DNA from: Staphylococcus epidermidis
GTDB lineage: Bacteria > Bacillota > Bacilli > Staphylococcales > Staphylococcaceae
DNA: 64,000 bases
Direction: 5' to 3'
Assembly: GCF_006742205.1 (NCBI RefSeq)
Contig: NZ_AP019721.1
Location: 248,001-312,000 of the forward strand
Below are positions 1 through 8,803 of this stretch, piece after piece. The position numbers and the translations under genes are program-made. How positions within the stretch are numbered: position 1 is the first letter of the stretch; every line of letters starts with the position of its first letter. The notes under the pieces were generated by a model. That model searched no databases, was not told the origin of the DNA, and saw only the letters and a program-made list of their open reading frames with translations.

Positions 1-633
1 CTGATTACACATATATTCAATTCTACAGATAAAGGAATGTCAATGGATAAAGCTACAAAATATGCACTTCAATTAAGAGTGATTGCTCAAGAAAGCTATC
101 CTAATGTCGATAGACATTCCTTTCTAGTCGAAAAATTACGCTTACTTATTCAACAATTAAAACAATCTATTCATCATATCAAACAATTAGATGATGCCAT
201 GATTCAATTAGCACAACAACTCGATTATTTTGAAAATATTCATTCGATACCTGGTATTGGTAAGCTAAGCACAGCTATGATTATTGGGGAGATTGGTGAT
301 ATTAAGCGATTTAAATCAAATAAACAACTCAATGCTTTTGTTGGCATTGATATCAAACGATATCAATCAGGTCATACACACTGTAGAGATACCATCAACA
401 AGCGTGGTAATAAAAAAGCGAGAAAACTTTTATTTTGGGTGATTATGAATATAATAAGAGGGCAGCATCATTATGACAATCATGTCGTCGATTATTACTA
501 CAAACTAAGAAAGCAGCCTAATGAGAAACCTAATAAGACTGCCATCATTGCTTGTATAAATCGATTATTAAAAACAATTCATTATCTTGTAATGAATCAT
601 AAATTGTACGATTATCAAATGTCACCACATTAG
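1..633 (+). CDS. IS110-family transposase, 3' part (5' end outside window)
   Basis: The reading frame is open from the first base and ends at 633, so this is the C-terminal part of a gene that begins outside the window; the first in-window ATG is at 37. The visible part carries the transposase_20-type segment of IS110-family DEDD transposases: a helix-hairpin-like stretch (IPGIGKLSTAMIIGEIGD) followed by ALNAFVGI-like and HTHCRDTINKRGNKKARKLL motifs with the conserved G-N-K-K-A-R. The catalytic DEDD RuvC-like N-terminal half is not in view, so activity cannot be judged. A 12-bp hairpin lies 108 bases downstream. IS110 elements have no classical terminal inverted repeats, so the element's right end cannot be fixed from this sequence alone. 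Confidence 0.85.
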   Translation: MITHIFNSTDKGMSMDKATKYALQLRVIAQESYPNVDRHSFLVEKLRLLIQQLKQSIHHIKQLDDAMIQLAQQLDYFENIHSIPGIGKLSTAMIIGEIGDIKRFKSNKQLNAFVGIDIKRYQSGHTHCRDTINKRGNKKARKLLFWVIMNIIRGQHHYDNHVVDYYYKLRKQPNEKPNKTAIIACINRLLKTIHYLVMNHKLYDYQMSPH

Positions 634-740
634 CCAAACGTACAATCAAATGTAGTTTAACACCTTATTCAAAAAAATTAAAATGAACGGTTTAGTTAAG
701 TAATGCTTATTTTAATTATAAGTACTTGACTAATCGTAGG

Positions 741-780
741 AAAGAGCCTGAGACAAATAAATGCCTCAGGCTCTTTTATA
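741..780 (+). terminator. Hairpin terminator after the IS110 transposase, also at the end of the tRNA-like gene
   Basis: A perfect 12-bp stem (741-752 with 765-776, AAAGAGCCTGAG / CTCAGGCTCTTT) surrounds a 12-nt loop. It is followed by TTTT on the plus strand. On the minus strand it starts about 10 nt after the tRNA-like 3' end, but only three T follow the stem, so it is a weaker terminator in that direction. Confidence 0.75.
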
Positions 781-785
781 TATAG

Positions 786-875
786 CGGAGGGAGAAGGAT
801 TTGAACCAACGCGAGCAAAAAGCTCCTACTAATCACGAATGATTAGCCTCTTAAACCAGACTTGAGTATCCCTCC
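786..875 (-). tRNA. tRNA-Ser-like gene with a non-decoding anticodon arm (specialised tRNA or pseudogene)
   Basis: Read on the minus strand from 875, a class II tRNA cloverleaf is visible. The acceptor is GGAGGGA (875-869) paired with TCCCTCC (793-787), with discriminator G at 786. The D-arm has a CTC/GAG stem and a GG in its loop. The long variable arm is GAGC-TTTTT-GCTC and the T-loop is TTCAAAT. These are tRNA-Ser hallmarks; SerRS is known to read the long variable arm and not the anticodon. Two parts are abnormal. The anticodon arm is CTAAT-CATTCGTG-ATTAG: an 8-nt loop with A where invariant U33 belongs, able to close to a 7-bp stem with a TTCG tetraloop. The T-stem is GTTGG/CCTTC, giving U.U mismatches at 50-64 and 51-63. 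The 3' end is encoded GCTA, not GCCA. All other stems pair fully, which is unusual for a decaying gene. Confidence 0.7.
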
Positions 876-893
876 AAAATTTCAACAATTAAT

Positions 894-922
894 ATCATAT
901 TATATATCGAAGGTTTTGTAAA
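894..922 (-). promoter_or_regulatory. Sigma-A promoter of the tRNA-Ser-like gene
   Basis: On the minus strand, a -35 TTTACA (922-917) and a -10 TATGAT (899-894) are separated by exactly 17 bases. The -10 ends 18 bases before the tRNA-like 5' end, which predicts a leader of about 11 nt that RNase P could remove. This near-consensus spacing argues that the tRNA-like sequence is transcribed. Confidence 0.65.
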
Positions 923-1465
923 GTAACAGTTAGTTTTTCATTATAAACATGTAAAGCGTCTTCATTAAATGACCTAAGAAAATATATACAATTTGGACTG
1001 TGATTATCATTCAATCAAAATTAATCACATACTACTACATTGTCCATACTACAATTAATTTTTAGGTAACTATTTTAATTTCTGATTACCAAATTACCTT
1101 CAAACATTAAAATGAACTTAAAGATAATTATTGTCGAGTTATTAAAAAAATCATTTAATTATGATCAAACAGAGAAATGAAGACGTATTATAAGAGAGTT
1201 CGTCAAAAAATTGACATTATTTCATGAATATTCAATTTTATTTATCGAAATTAAATCAATTCAATCAGACATATTTAAACATATGCTTTATAGCAAGTCA
1301 TCATAAATTGTCTTATTATTATTTCATGAAAATAAGATGAAAACTTATGAGATTAATATTTGAGGAAGATGAAAATTTGAAAACTTACTCTTCACATTGA
1401 GACGAATTTTTTATAATATATCACTCATATTGATTTTTTGATATTAAGAAAAGGAGGAAACGCTC
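923..1465. other. AT-rich intergenic stretch, no gene seen
   Basis: No open frame with a ribosome binding site was found on either strand. The stretch holds the upstream region of the MFS gene at 1466. A TATAAT at 1412-1417 could be its -10, but the best -35 (TTCACA, 1391-1396) is only 15 bases away, so it is not called as a promoter. Confidence 0.4.
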
Positions 1466-2641
1466 ATGAAAGATAATAAAATGTTGTTCATTATTTTTAT
1501 GATAGGAACATTTACAGTAGGAATGGCTGAATATGTAGTGACAGGATTACTTACACAAATCGCTGACGATATGAAGGTTTCTATTTCGAGTGCAGGTTTA
1601 TTAATTAGTGTTTATGCTATTAGTGTTGCATTGATAGGGCCTTTAATGCGAATCATAACATTGAAAGTTCACGCCCACCGTCTGTTACCGATTTTAGTTG
1701 CGATTTTTATAATAAGTAATTTAGTGGGAATGTTAGCACCGAATTTTAATGTATTGTTATTATCAAGACTCATGTCTGCGGCAATGCATGCGCCATTCTT
1801 CGGTGTGTGTATGAGTGTTGCTGCGACAGTCGCACCTCCTGCTAAAAAAACACAGGCCATTGCACTTGTTCAGGCAGGTTTAACTATTGCTGTAATGTTA
1901 GGTGTACCATTCGGATCATTTTTAGGTGGCTTTGCAAATTGGAGAGTTGTTTTTGGATTCATGATTGTGTTGGCAATCATTACTATGTTAGGAATGATTA
2001 AATTTGTTCCAAATGTTTCTTTAAGTGCAGAAGCAAATATTAGCAAAGAATTAACAGTGTTTAAGAATCCACACATTTTAATTGTGATTGCAATTATTGT
2101 GTTTGGTTACTCTGGTGTGTTTACTACTTATACATTTATGGAGCCAATGATACGAGATTTTTCTCCATTTAAAATTGTAGGTTTAACTGTTTGTTTATTT
2201 ATGTTTGGTCTAGGCGGTGTGATAGGGAATTTAATTACTGGTAATGTACCGGAAGATAAATTAACAAAAAATTTATACCTTACATTTCTTTTACTATTTG
2301 TAACAATCATACTATTTGTTACTGTTATTCAAAATTCAATATTAGCATTAATCATTTGCTTCTTATTCGGTTTTGGTACATTTGGTACAACACCGTTACT
2401 TAATAGCAAAATTATCTTAAGTGCAAAAGAAGCACCACTTCTTGCAAGTACGTTAGCTGCTTCTATTTTCAATGTTGCTAATTTTCTTGGTGCAATCATT
2501 GGATCTATATTATTATCAATAGGGTTACCTTACGTTCAAATTACTTTGATATCTGGTGGGATTATAGTGTTGGGTATGCTTCTTAATCTTGTTAATCAAC
2601 TTTATGAAAAGAAACATATCACATTTAATGAATATTCATGA
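1466..2641 (+). CDS. MFS efflux transporter (AraJ/YdhP-like, 12 TM)
   Basis: A 391-aa polytopic membrane protein of major facilitator type, with about 12 hydrophobic segments and an N-terminal half resembling the AraJ/YdhP drug or sugar exporters (TVGMAEYVVTGLL in TM1, SRLMSAAMHAPFFGVCMSVA in the TM3-4 region). The start is well supported by AAGGAGG eight bases before the ATG. It is a single-gene unit: nothing lies upstream on this strand after the IS end, and a strong terminator shared with the convergent phosphatase gene follows. The substrate cannot be read from sequence. Proton-coupled export of small molecules is the family expectation, but arabinose or purine export are equally possible. 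Confidence 0.85.
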   Translation: MKDNKMLFIIFMIGTFTVGMAEYVVTGLLTQIADDMKVSISSAGLLISVYAISVALIGPLMRIITLKVHAHRLLPILVAIFIISNLVGMLAPNFNVLLLSRLMSAAMHAPFFGVCMSVAATVAPPAKKTQAIALVQAGLTIAVMLGVPFGSFLGGFANWRVVFGFMIVLAIITMLGMIKFVPNVSLSAEANISKELTVFKNPHILIVIAIIVFGYSGVFTTYTFMEPMIRDFSPFKIVGLTVCLFMFGLGGVIGNLITGNVPEDKLTKNLYLTFLLLFVTIILFVTVIQNSILALIICFLFGFGTFGTTPLLNSKIILSAKEAPLLASTLAASIFNVANFLGAIIGSILLSIGLPYVQITLISGGIIVLGMLLNLVNQLYEKKHITFNEYS

Positions 2642-2647
2642 TTATTA

Positions 2648-2692
2648 AAAAATCCTTATAGAAGTGTGGCGACGCCTCTATAAGGATTTTTC
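2648..2692. terminator. Bidirectional terminator between convergent genes
   Basis: Stem AATCCTTATAGA (2651-2662) pairs perfectly with TCTATAAGGATT (2677-2688). It is flanked by an A-run on the left and a T-run on the right, so it can stop both the MFS transcript and the minus-strand phosphatase transcript. Confidence 0.85.
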
Positions 2693-2740
2693 TTTATGCA
2701 ATCAAACTTTTCATCAATGATGTTTTAATAGAACTAGGGA

Positions 2741-4276
2741 TTACTTAACAACATTGAAATCAATCACTTGTGGGATTTGTGATAAATCATTGTGAGATAA
2801 GTAATCTATTAACAATTGAGCACCTTCGATTTGAATATCTTTTATCACAGGTTTGTTAACGTACATATCATAATTCCCGCCACCAACAGCTCTATAATTA
2901 TTTACGCATATTGTATATATTTGATCACTTTGTATTGGTGCATCATTAATTAGTAAATCACTAACACGTTCACCGTAAGGATGACTAACATGAATTGTAT
3001 ATTGGATACCTGCAAATATGTCATAGTTGAAATGCTGAGGTTTAGGTTCTAGAAACTCTTTATTAACTGTGATTTTATGATTAACAATGTCAAAATAACT
3101 TGCGCTTCGTTCAATTGCAAGTTTAATATCTTTTCCACTAAGTTCAATCACTTTAAAAGTATTAGGAAAAGGATAATTATTGATGATATCACGCATGGTT
3201 ATTTTCTCATCAAAGCCATTTGCGGAATCAAATAGTGCTGTACATGCAATATCTGCACCACTTTTTTCTAATAAAATATAATTAAGAAGGTTAACAAATG
3301 CATGCGGTGATTTTCTTGCCTCAAATGAATTGTTTATTCTCATAGCGTAGGGGAGTTCTGCGATTTGAGTATCAAGCCAATCTTCCAATTGATTACGTAA
3401 AGCGATATCTTCGACATTCGGCTTAAAGGAGGTATTGTTATTAACATTCATTAAGTTACATTCTTTAATTAATACTTTTTTATCATGTGTATATTCAATA
3501 ACTATTTTTCCAACTTTTGTACCTTTTGAACCTGGTTGAATGATGGCTGTTTGGTTCTTGATTGTCGCAATATCACGATGTTGATGGCCGGTTATCAACA
3601 CATCGATACTATCGCTAAACTGACTTAGTATATCATACCCTTCGTTTTCCCCAGTAAGCGCCTCAGTCGGGAGGCCACTATCTAAATCACGTTCAAAACC
3701 ACCATGATAACTTACTACTACAATATCACTCTTTTCCCTAAGTGTAGGTAACTCAGATTTTAATATGTGGACAGCACTGTTAAAAGTGAGTGTCTTAATG
3801 TAATCAGGTTGTTCCCAGTGAGGAATATACTGAGTGGTTAATCCAATAGTTCCTATAGTTAAATCATTTACTTTAAAATAATGAATACCTTGGCCAGTGA
3901 ATGGCTGTGTATTTTCAATTATATTTGCACACAAAACTGGGTAATGAAGTTGATTGATGGCCTGTTTTAGATAAGGTAAATCATAATTAAATTCATGATT
4001 GCCAACAATTCCAAAATCAAACCCTAAACGATTATATATTGATGTTAATGGGAGACTACTCTTTAATTTAGATACTAAGTAGTTACATAATGGAGAACCT
4101 TGTAAGAAGTCCCCATTATCGATCTTTACACTGCCGTCATAGTGCACGCAGTCTTGTTCGATTAGATGATTAGCTTTTAACAAACCCATAGGTAAATCTT
4201 TTTCTCTTGATGAAAAATCTGTTGGGAATATAAAACCGTGAACATCACTAAGGATATAGAACGCAATTTGAGACAT
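2741..4276 (-). CDS. 5'-nucleotidase / UDP-sugar hydrolase family metallophosphatase
   Basis: A 511-aa protein with an N-terminal calcineurin-like metallophosphoesterase domain and a C-terminal 5_nucleotid_C domain. Metal-binding motifs are in the expected order: SDVHG (D11, H13), NGDF (residues 54-57), GNHE (92-95), SYHGG and GHQH. The C-terminal half carries the substrate-binding pattern ending in NNYRAVGGGNYDMY. The start is fixed by GAGGAGG ahead of the ATG at 4276. Unlike the secreted, wall-anchored nucleotidases of staphylococci, it has no signal peptide, so a cytosolic role (nucleotide or sugar-nucleotide hydrolysis) is inferred. It lies 96 bases downstream of the secreted-protein gene on the same strand and may share its transcript. 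Confidence 0.85.
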   Translation of the reverse strand: MSQIAFYILSDVHGFIFPTDFSSREKDLPMGLLKANHLIEQDCVHYDGSVKIDNGDFLQGSPLCNYLVSKLKSSLPLTSIYNRLGFDFGIVGNHEFNYDLPYLKQAINQLHYPVLCANIIENTQPFTGQGIHYFKVNDLTIGTIGLTTQYIPHWEQPDYIKTLTFNSAVHILKSELPTLREKSDIVVVSYHGGFERDLDSGLPTEALTGENEGYDILSQFSDSIDVLITGHQHRDIATIKNQTAIIQPGSKGTKVGKIVIEYTHDKKVLIKECNLMNVNNNTSFKPNVEDIALRNQLEDWLDTQIAELPYAMRINNSFEARKSPHAFVNLLNYILLEKSGADIACTALFDSANGFDEKITMRDIINNYPFPNTFKVIELSGKDIKLAIERSASYFDIVNHKITVNKEFLEPKPQHFNYDIFAGIQYTIHVSHPYGERVSDLLINDAPIQSDQIYTICVNNYRAVGGGNYDMYVNKPVIKDIQIEGAQLLIDYLSHNDLSQIPQVIDFNVVK

Positions 4277-4372
4277 TGAATTAACCTCCTCAAGTACGGG
4301 GAAGAGACATAGTTTTGTGATATATAAATTAAAAACAATGTCTCACTTTTCAACACTATGTTATTATCGGTG

Positions 4373-5923
4373 TTAAAAATTTTCATTCATTTTTTGTGTT
4401 AATAGAATTTTTTTCCCTTGTTTAACACGAATATTAGCATCTTTAATTTCATCTGTCACTTTAGCTGTGAGTGTGAATGAAGCTTCACCCGCACCATTTG
4501 CTTTAATTGATTGGCCAGGACTATAGCCGAGAGTATTGAATTGGTTACGGTTAGAAGAAAAGCTACCGATTTGCTTACCTCCATCTTTATAAAGTCCAAC
4601 TCTTACATCGCTAATTGTGCTATTAGGCTCATATCCCGTGAGTTTGATTGTAAATTGAAATGGATGATGCGGTTGGATATTTTGAGGTAAAGTTAATTCA
4701 ACTTTGGCATTTTGATTTTGATGAGAAGAGCTTTTGTCATCTACTCCATCGTCAGCACCCCGTTGATTACTTCCATAACTACCTGTTTTAAATGTTGAAC
4801 GATCATACCATTTGTAACCTTCTATTGGGTTAGTCCACGGTTCTTTTTGAGGTTCAATTGAATTCTCAGGTTGCTCAAAGTTAAGTAGCGGTGTTTTATT
4901 ATCAAGTTTAATCCCCATGTCTTTCATAGAAGATTGAGATTCTTTTTTGCCTAGCCATGTTGTTAAATTATTTAATAACTTTCCATTATCTTGTTCTTTA
5001 AAACCATCGTACGTTTTTTTAGGTTTCCCATTATCTTCACGAAGATATTTAGGTGAACGATCTTCTACGAGGGAGCTATCGCCAATAAATGCAGCTTTAC
5101 CTTTGCCGATTTTTGAAATGGCTACATAAGGTCCTTCGTTGATGCCACCCCCATTGTAAATACCTTGATCAACTGCGTGAGACCATTTTTGACTATGTGT
5201 TAAATGTTCCGGCATATAAATAATGCCTTTAGCTTTATTAGGATCAGTTATTGCTAATGTTGAACCTGCGTGCATCGAAACTGATTGTACCCCTTTAGTA
5301 ATACCAAAACTATCTTTGCTTGAAACGATATTTTGAGTATTGATATCTCCAAGTGCATTATATCTAAAGCGAACACCGAAGTTTTGTGAGAGCCAATCAG
5401 AACTCTTAACGTTATGCATAACGTTAGAATTCTTTTCTTCATTATTCATATCTTTAGTCATATTTTCGTATGCGCCACGTCGATAACCATTCATTGATTC
5501 TGAAGAATCAATACGATTTAAATTACGATCGGCATTATAGTGGTCTGAGATGAAAATGACACTACCACCATTTTTAACAAAATTAATGATTGCTTTCTGC
5601 TCATTTTCTTTAAATGGATTGTTAGCTTCAGGAATAACTAATACACGCGCCTGCTGTAAAGATTGATCAGAAATGTTTGATTCTCCTTCTAGTTCTTTAA
5701 CTTGGTAACCTTGCTTTCTCATTGAATCTGCATAATCTGAGAAAGCGCCATCAATCACCCAATCGGCAGCGCCCGCAGTTTGAGCATGAGAATTATCAAA
5801 AAGTACTGTTTGTTGTGTCTGATTTGTAGCAGTAGATTCTGTTGATGCAAATGTTGAGGGAATCACAGTCACAGAAAGAACAGATGTAACTAGTATAGAA
5901 CTTAAAGTTTTAAATATTTTCAT
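4373..5923 (-). CDS. Secreted protein with GATase/DUF4350-like domain
   Basis: A 516-aa exported protein. It has an N-terminal signal peptide (basic MKIFK, hydrophobic core, likely cleavage after STFA near residue 26). A class I glutamine-amidotransferase-like fold of DUF4350 type follows (TVLFDNSHAQTAG at the start, then NFVKNGGSVIFISDHYNAD and AFIGDSSLVED). A linker with many Asp/Lys and a C-terminal beta-rich, Ig-like domain (last ~110 residues) come next. There is no LPXTG motif, so release into the medium or loose association is expected. The start has AAGGAG 11 bases upstream. The function is not known to me. Its pairing with a downstream metallophosphatase could suggest processing of nucleotides or nucleic acid, but that is speculation. 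Confidence 0.75.
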   Translation of the reverse strand: MKIFKTLSSILVTSVLSVTVIPSTFASTESTATNQTQQTVLFDNSHAQTAGAADWVIDGAFSDYADSMRKQGYQVKELEGESNISDQSLQQARVLVIPEANNPFKENEQKAIINFVKNGGSVIFISDHYNADRNLNRIDSSESMNGYRRGAYENMTKDMNNEEKNSNVMHNVKSSDWLSQNFGVRFRYNALGDINTQNIVSSKDSFGITKGVQSVSMHAGSTLAITDPNKAKGIIYMPEHLTHSQKWSHAVDQGIYNGGGINEGPYVAISKIGKGKAAFIGDSSLVEDRSPKYLREDNGKPKKTYDGFKEQDNGKLLNNLTTWLGKKESQSSMKDMGIKLDNKTPLLNFEQPENSIEPQKEPWTNPIEGYKWYDRSTFKTGSYGSNQRGADDGVDDKSSSHQNQNAKVELTLPQNIQPHHPFQFTIKLTGYEPNSTISDVRVGLYKDGGKQIGSFSSNRNQFNTLGYSPGQSIKANGAGEASFTLTAKVTDEIKDANIRVKQGKKILLTQKMNENF

Positions 5924-5998
5924 CTCTATGATTACTCCTTATGTAAAAGATGGAATTTTTAAAAAGTATAGTATAAAAATATAGCGTTTTGTGCTTGC

Positions 5999-6026
5999 TT
6001 AACAGTTTTTTTACAATTTCTTACGA
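5999..6026 (+). promoter_or_regulatory. PhoP-box-like triple direct repeat upstream of phnD
   Basis: Three hexamers TTAACA (5999-6004), TTTACA (6010-6015) and TTACGA (6021-6026) are separated by exactly 5 bases, an 11-bp helical repeat. This is the layout of Bacillus PhoP boxes (TT[A/T/C]ACA with about 5-bp spacers). The site lies in the divergent region between the secreted-protein gene and phnD, so it could act on either. Confidence 0.5.
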
Positions 6027-6157
6027 TTTATTATAAAAAAATTATAATTTTAATTAAAATTAAATACCCATCACTTATAAGATATGCTAATCTATAAATA
6101 TAGTTTCAAAAATATACATATTACACCAATATTGATGTAAAGGGGACAGTAGGTAGA

Positions 6158-7114
6158 ATGAAAAATCTTAAGTTTTTAGTGATGCTTGTTTTATCGGTGG
6201 TTATTTTTGCAGCAGCCTGTGGGAATTCAAGTTCTTTGGATAATAATAAAAGTTCGGATAGTGGATCAGATTCAAAATCAGGTAGTTATACACCTAAAGA
6301 ATTAACAGTACAATTTGTACCATCTCAAAACGCTGATACACTCGAAGCTAAGGCAAAACCGTTAGAAAAATTGTTGTCAGATAAATTAGGGATTCCGGTT
6401 AAAGTATCAGTTTCAACAAACTACAACACGATAGTTGAAGCGATGAAATCTAAGAAAGTGGATGTTGGTTTCTTGCCACCAACTGCATATACATTAGCAC
6501 ACGATCAAAAGGCAGCGGATTTATTATTAAAGGCAGAACGTTACGACGTTAATGAAGATGGGTCTCCAAGTAAAAAGTTAGTTGATGATTATAAGTCAGA
6601 AATCCTTGTTAAAAAGGACTCTGGTATTAATAGTCTCAAAGATTTAAAAGGTAAAAAAATAGCATTACAAGATGTAACTTCTACAGCAGGATATACATTC
6701 CCTCTAGTAACATTAAAAAAAGAAGCTGGTATTGATGCAACAAAAGATATGAAAATAGTCAATGTTAAAGGACACGACCAAGCAGTTATTTCATTGTTAA
6801 ATGGAGATGTGGATGCAGCAGCTGTATTTAATGATGCACGTACAGTTGTGAAAAAAGATCAACCAAATGTATTTAAAGATACTAAAATATTAAAACTCAC
6901 TAAACCAATTCCTAATGATACGATTTCAGTACGTCCTGATATGGATAAAAAATTCCAAGATAAATTGAAAAAAGCTTTTAAAGAAATTTCTAAAACTAAA
7001 AAAGGTCATAAAATCATTAGCGAGGTATATTCTCATGAAGGTTATGTTGATACTAAAGATTCAGACTTTGATATCGTTAGACAATATGAAAAAGCTGTTC
7101 ATGATATGAAATAA
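6158..7114 (+). CDS. phnD: Phosphonate/phosphate-type ABC transporter substrate-binding lipoprotein
   Basis: A 318-aa lipoprotein of the PhnD family: lipobox FAAAC with lipidated Cys21, a Ser/Lys/Asp-rich linker to about residue 45, then a periplasmic-binding fold starting LTVQFVPSQNADTLEAKA. It has the family pocket region KVDVGFLPPTAY and the second-lobe motif LKGKKIALQDVTSTAGYTFP. It captures phosphonate, phosphite or a related phosphorus compound outside the cell and passes it to PhnC/PhnE/PhnE. First gene of a four-gene operon; a hairpin separates it from phnC. No C-P lyase or phosphonatase genes are nearby, so the true ligand may differ from phosphonate. Confidence 0.85.
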   Translation: MKNLKFLVMLVLSVVIFAAACGNSSSLDNNKSSDSGSDSKSGSYTPKELTVQFVPSQNADTLEAKAKPLEKLLSDKLGIPVKVSVSTNYNTIVEAMKSKKVDVGFLPPTAYTLAHDQKAADLLLKAERYDVNEDGSPSKKLVDDYKSEILVKKDSGINSLKDLKGKKIALQDVTSTAGYTFPLVTLKKEAGIDATKDMKIVNVKGHDQAVISLLNGDVDAAAVFNDARTVVKKDQPNVFKDTKILKLTKPIPNDTISVRPDMDKKFQDKLKKAFKEISKTKKGHKIISEVYSHEGYVDTKDSDFDIVRQYEKAVHDMK

Positions 7115-7135
7115 AATAAATTGAATGAATTATAA

Positions 7136-7206
7136 AAAGAAAAGCTAAGGGATTAAACGTGAAGGTTTGTGGACCTCTTGCGGCTTGAGTCTCATAGCTT
7201 TTCTTT
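7136..7206 (+). promoter_or_regulatory. Large hairpin between phnD and phnC
   Basis: A perfect 12-bp stem, AAAGAAAAGCTA (7136-7147) with TAGCTTTTCTTT (7195-7206), encloses 47 nt. It lacks a strong U-run, so it is more likely an mRNA-stabilising or partial-termination element that lets the binding protein be made in excess over the transporter. Confidence 0.5.
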
Positions 7207-7227
7207 ATAAAAGAAGGGTGTTTGTTG

Positions 7228-8001
7228 ATGAGTCAAATCGAATTTAAGGATGTTAGTAAAGTGTATCCAAATGGCCATGTGGGATTAAAAGATATTAACT
7301 TAAATATAGAAAAAGGTGATTTTGCAGTTATTGTTGGACTGTCTGGAGCAGGTAAATCAACATTACTACGATCGGTTAATCGGCTACATGATATTTCCAA
7401 AGGTGATATTACTATCGAAGGTCAGTCAATAACTAAAGCACGTGGTAAAAAATTATTAGAAATGCGTCGAAGTATAGGTATGATTTTTCAACATTTTAAC
7501 TTAGTTAAGCGTTCAACAGTTCTTAGAAATGTTTTGAGTGGCAGGGTAGGATACCATCCTACTTGGAAAATGATACTTGGTCTTTTTCCTAAAGAAGATA
7601 AAGTCAAGGCATTGGATGCTTTAGAACGTGTAAACATTTTAGATAAATATGACCAACGCTCTGACCAGTTGTCAGGTGGTCAACAACAACGTATATCAAT
7701 AGCTAGAGCGTTATGTCAGGAACCAACCATTATATTAGCAGACGAACCAGTTGCTTCATTAGATCCATTAACTACAAAACAAGTGATGGATGACTTAAAG
7801 AAAATCAATGAAGAACTTGGTATTACTATTTTAATTAATTTACACTTTGTAGATTTGGCAAAGGAATACGGATCGAGAATAATTGGTTTAAGAGCGGGAG
7901 AGCTCGTTTATGATGGACCCGCGTCTGAGACAAATGACGAAGTATTTAATCATATATACGGTCGCTCTATTAAGAACGATGAAAAATTAGGGGTGGAATA
8001 A
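7228..8001 (+). CDS. phnC: Phosphonate-type ABC transporter ATP-binding protein
   Basis: A 257-aa ABC ATPase. It has Walker [10 protein letters not shown] near residue 38, Q-loop MIFQHFNLV, signature LSGGQQQR, Walker B IILADEP followed by VASLDP, and a switch His in [11 protein letters not shown]. The ATG at 7228 is preferred over the TTG two codons upstream because AGAAGGG lies 10 bases before it. It powers uptake with the two PhnE permeases that follow, and phnE begins one base after its stop region. Typical PhnC length. Confidence 0.9.
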   Translation: MSQIEFKDVSKVYPNGHVGLKDINLNIEKGDFAVIVGLSGAGKSTLLRSVNRLHDISKGDITIEGQSITKARGKKLLEMRRSIGMIFQHFNLVKRSTVLRNVLSGRVGYHPTWKMILGLFPKEDKVKALDALERVNILDKYDQRSDQLSGGQQQRISIARALCQEPTIILADEPVASLDPLTTKQVMDDLKKINEELGITILINLHFVDLAKEYGSRIIGLRAGELVYDGPASETNDEVFNHIYGRSIKNDEKLGVE

Positions 8002-8002
8002 A

Positions 8003-8803
8003 GTGACGACACCAACAACGCATAAATATAATCGCTATTTAAATAAAAGGATGTCTCTTAAAACTAGCTTTTCAATTATTTTAATCACGGGTTTGATTAT
8101 CTGGAGTTTTATTTATACTGGATTTAGCATTGGAGATTTAATGATAGGTCTGCCACAAATTGGCGTATTCTTCAAACAAATGATACCTCCAGATTGGGGT
8201 TATCTAGATCATATTACACAACCAATGCTAGACACGATTCGTATGGCAATTGTCGGTACTTTTCTAGGAAGTATTGTCTCCATTCCTATAGCGTTACTGT
8301 GTGCGAGTAATATTGTTCAAACAAAGTGGATTGCGATTCCATCACGTTTTGTCCTTAATATTGTACGCACAATACCTGATTTATTATTAGCTGCCGTATT
8401 TGTAGCCATATTTGGTATTGGACAAATTCCGGGTGTATTAGCACTTTTTGTTCTAACAATATGTATCATTGGTAAATTATTATATGAATCATTAGAAACA
8501 ATTGATCCAGGACCTATGGAAGCTATGACAGCTGTAGGGGCTAATAAAGTGAAATGGATTGCATTTGGCGTTGTTCCTCAAGCAATTTCATCATTTATGT
8601 CATATGTGTTATTTGCCTTTGAAATTAACATTCGGGCATCAGCAGTTTTAGGTCTTGTTGGCGCAGGTGGTATTGGGTTGTTCTACGATCAAACGTTAGG
8701 ATTGTTTCAATATAAAAAGACAGCAATGATTATCCTGTTCACTCTAATCATTGTAGTTATTATTGACTATGTGAGTTCGAAAGTGAGGGAAAAATTAGCA
8801 TGA
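8003..8803 (+). CDS. phnE: Phosphonate-type ABC transporter permease, first PhnE
   Basis: A 266-aa inner-membrane permease starting with GTG at 8003, preceded by GGGGTGGA inside the end of phnC. It has about six hydrophobic segments. The EAA-loop motif appears as EAMTAVGANKVKWIAFGVVPQ, where it docks on PhnC, and the family ending is ASAVLGLVGAGGIG. It forms a heterodimer with the second permease, whose gene overlaps its last 4 bases (ATGA), indicating coupled translation. Confidence 0.9.
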   Translation: MTTPTTHKYNRYLNKRMSLKTSFSIILITGLIIWSFIYTGFSIGDLMIGLPQIGVFFKQMIPPDWGYLDHITQPMLDTIRMAIVGTFLGSIVSIPIALLCASNIVQTKWIAIPSRFVLNIVRTIPDLLLAAVFVAIFGIGQIPGVLALFVLTICIIGKLLYESLETIDPGPMEAMTAVGANKVKWIAFGVVPQAISSFMSYVLFAFEINIRASAVLGLVGAGGIGLFYDQTLGLFQYKKTAMIILFTLIIVVIIDYVSSKVREKLA

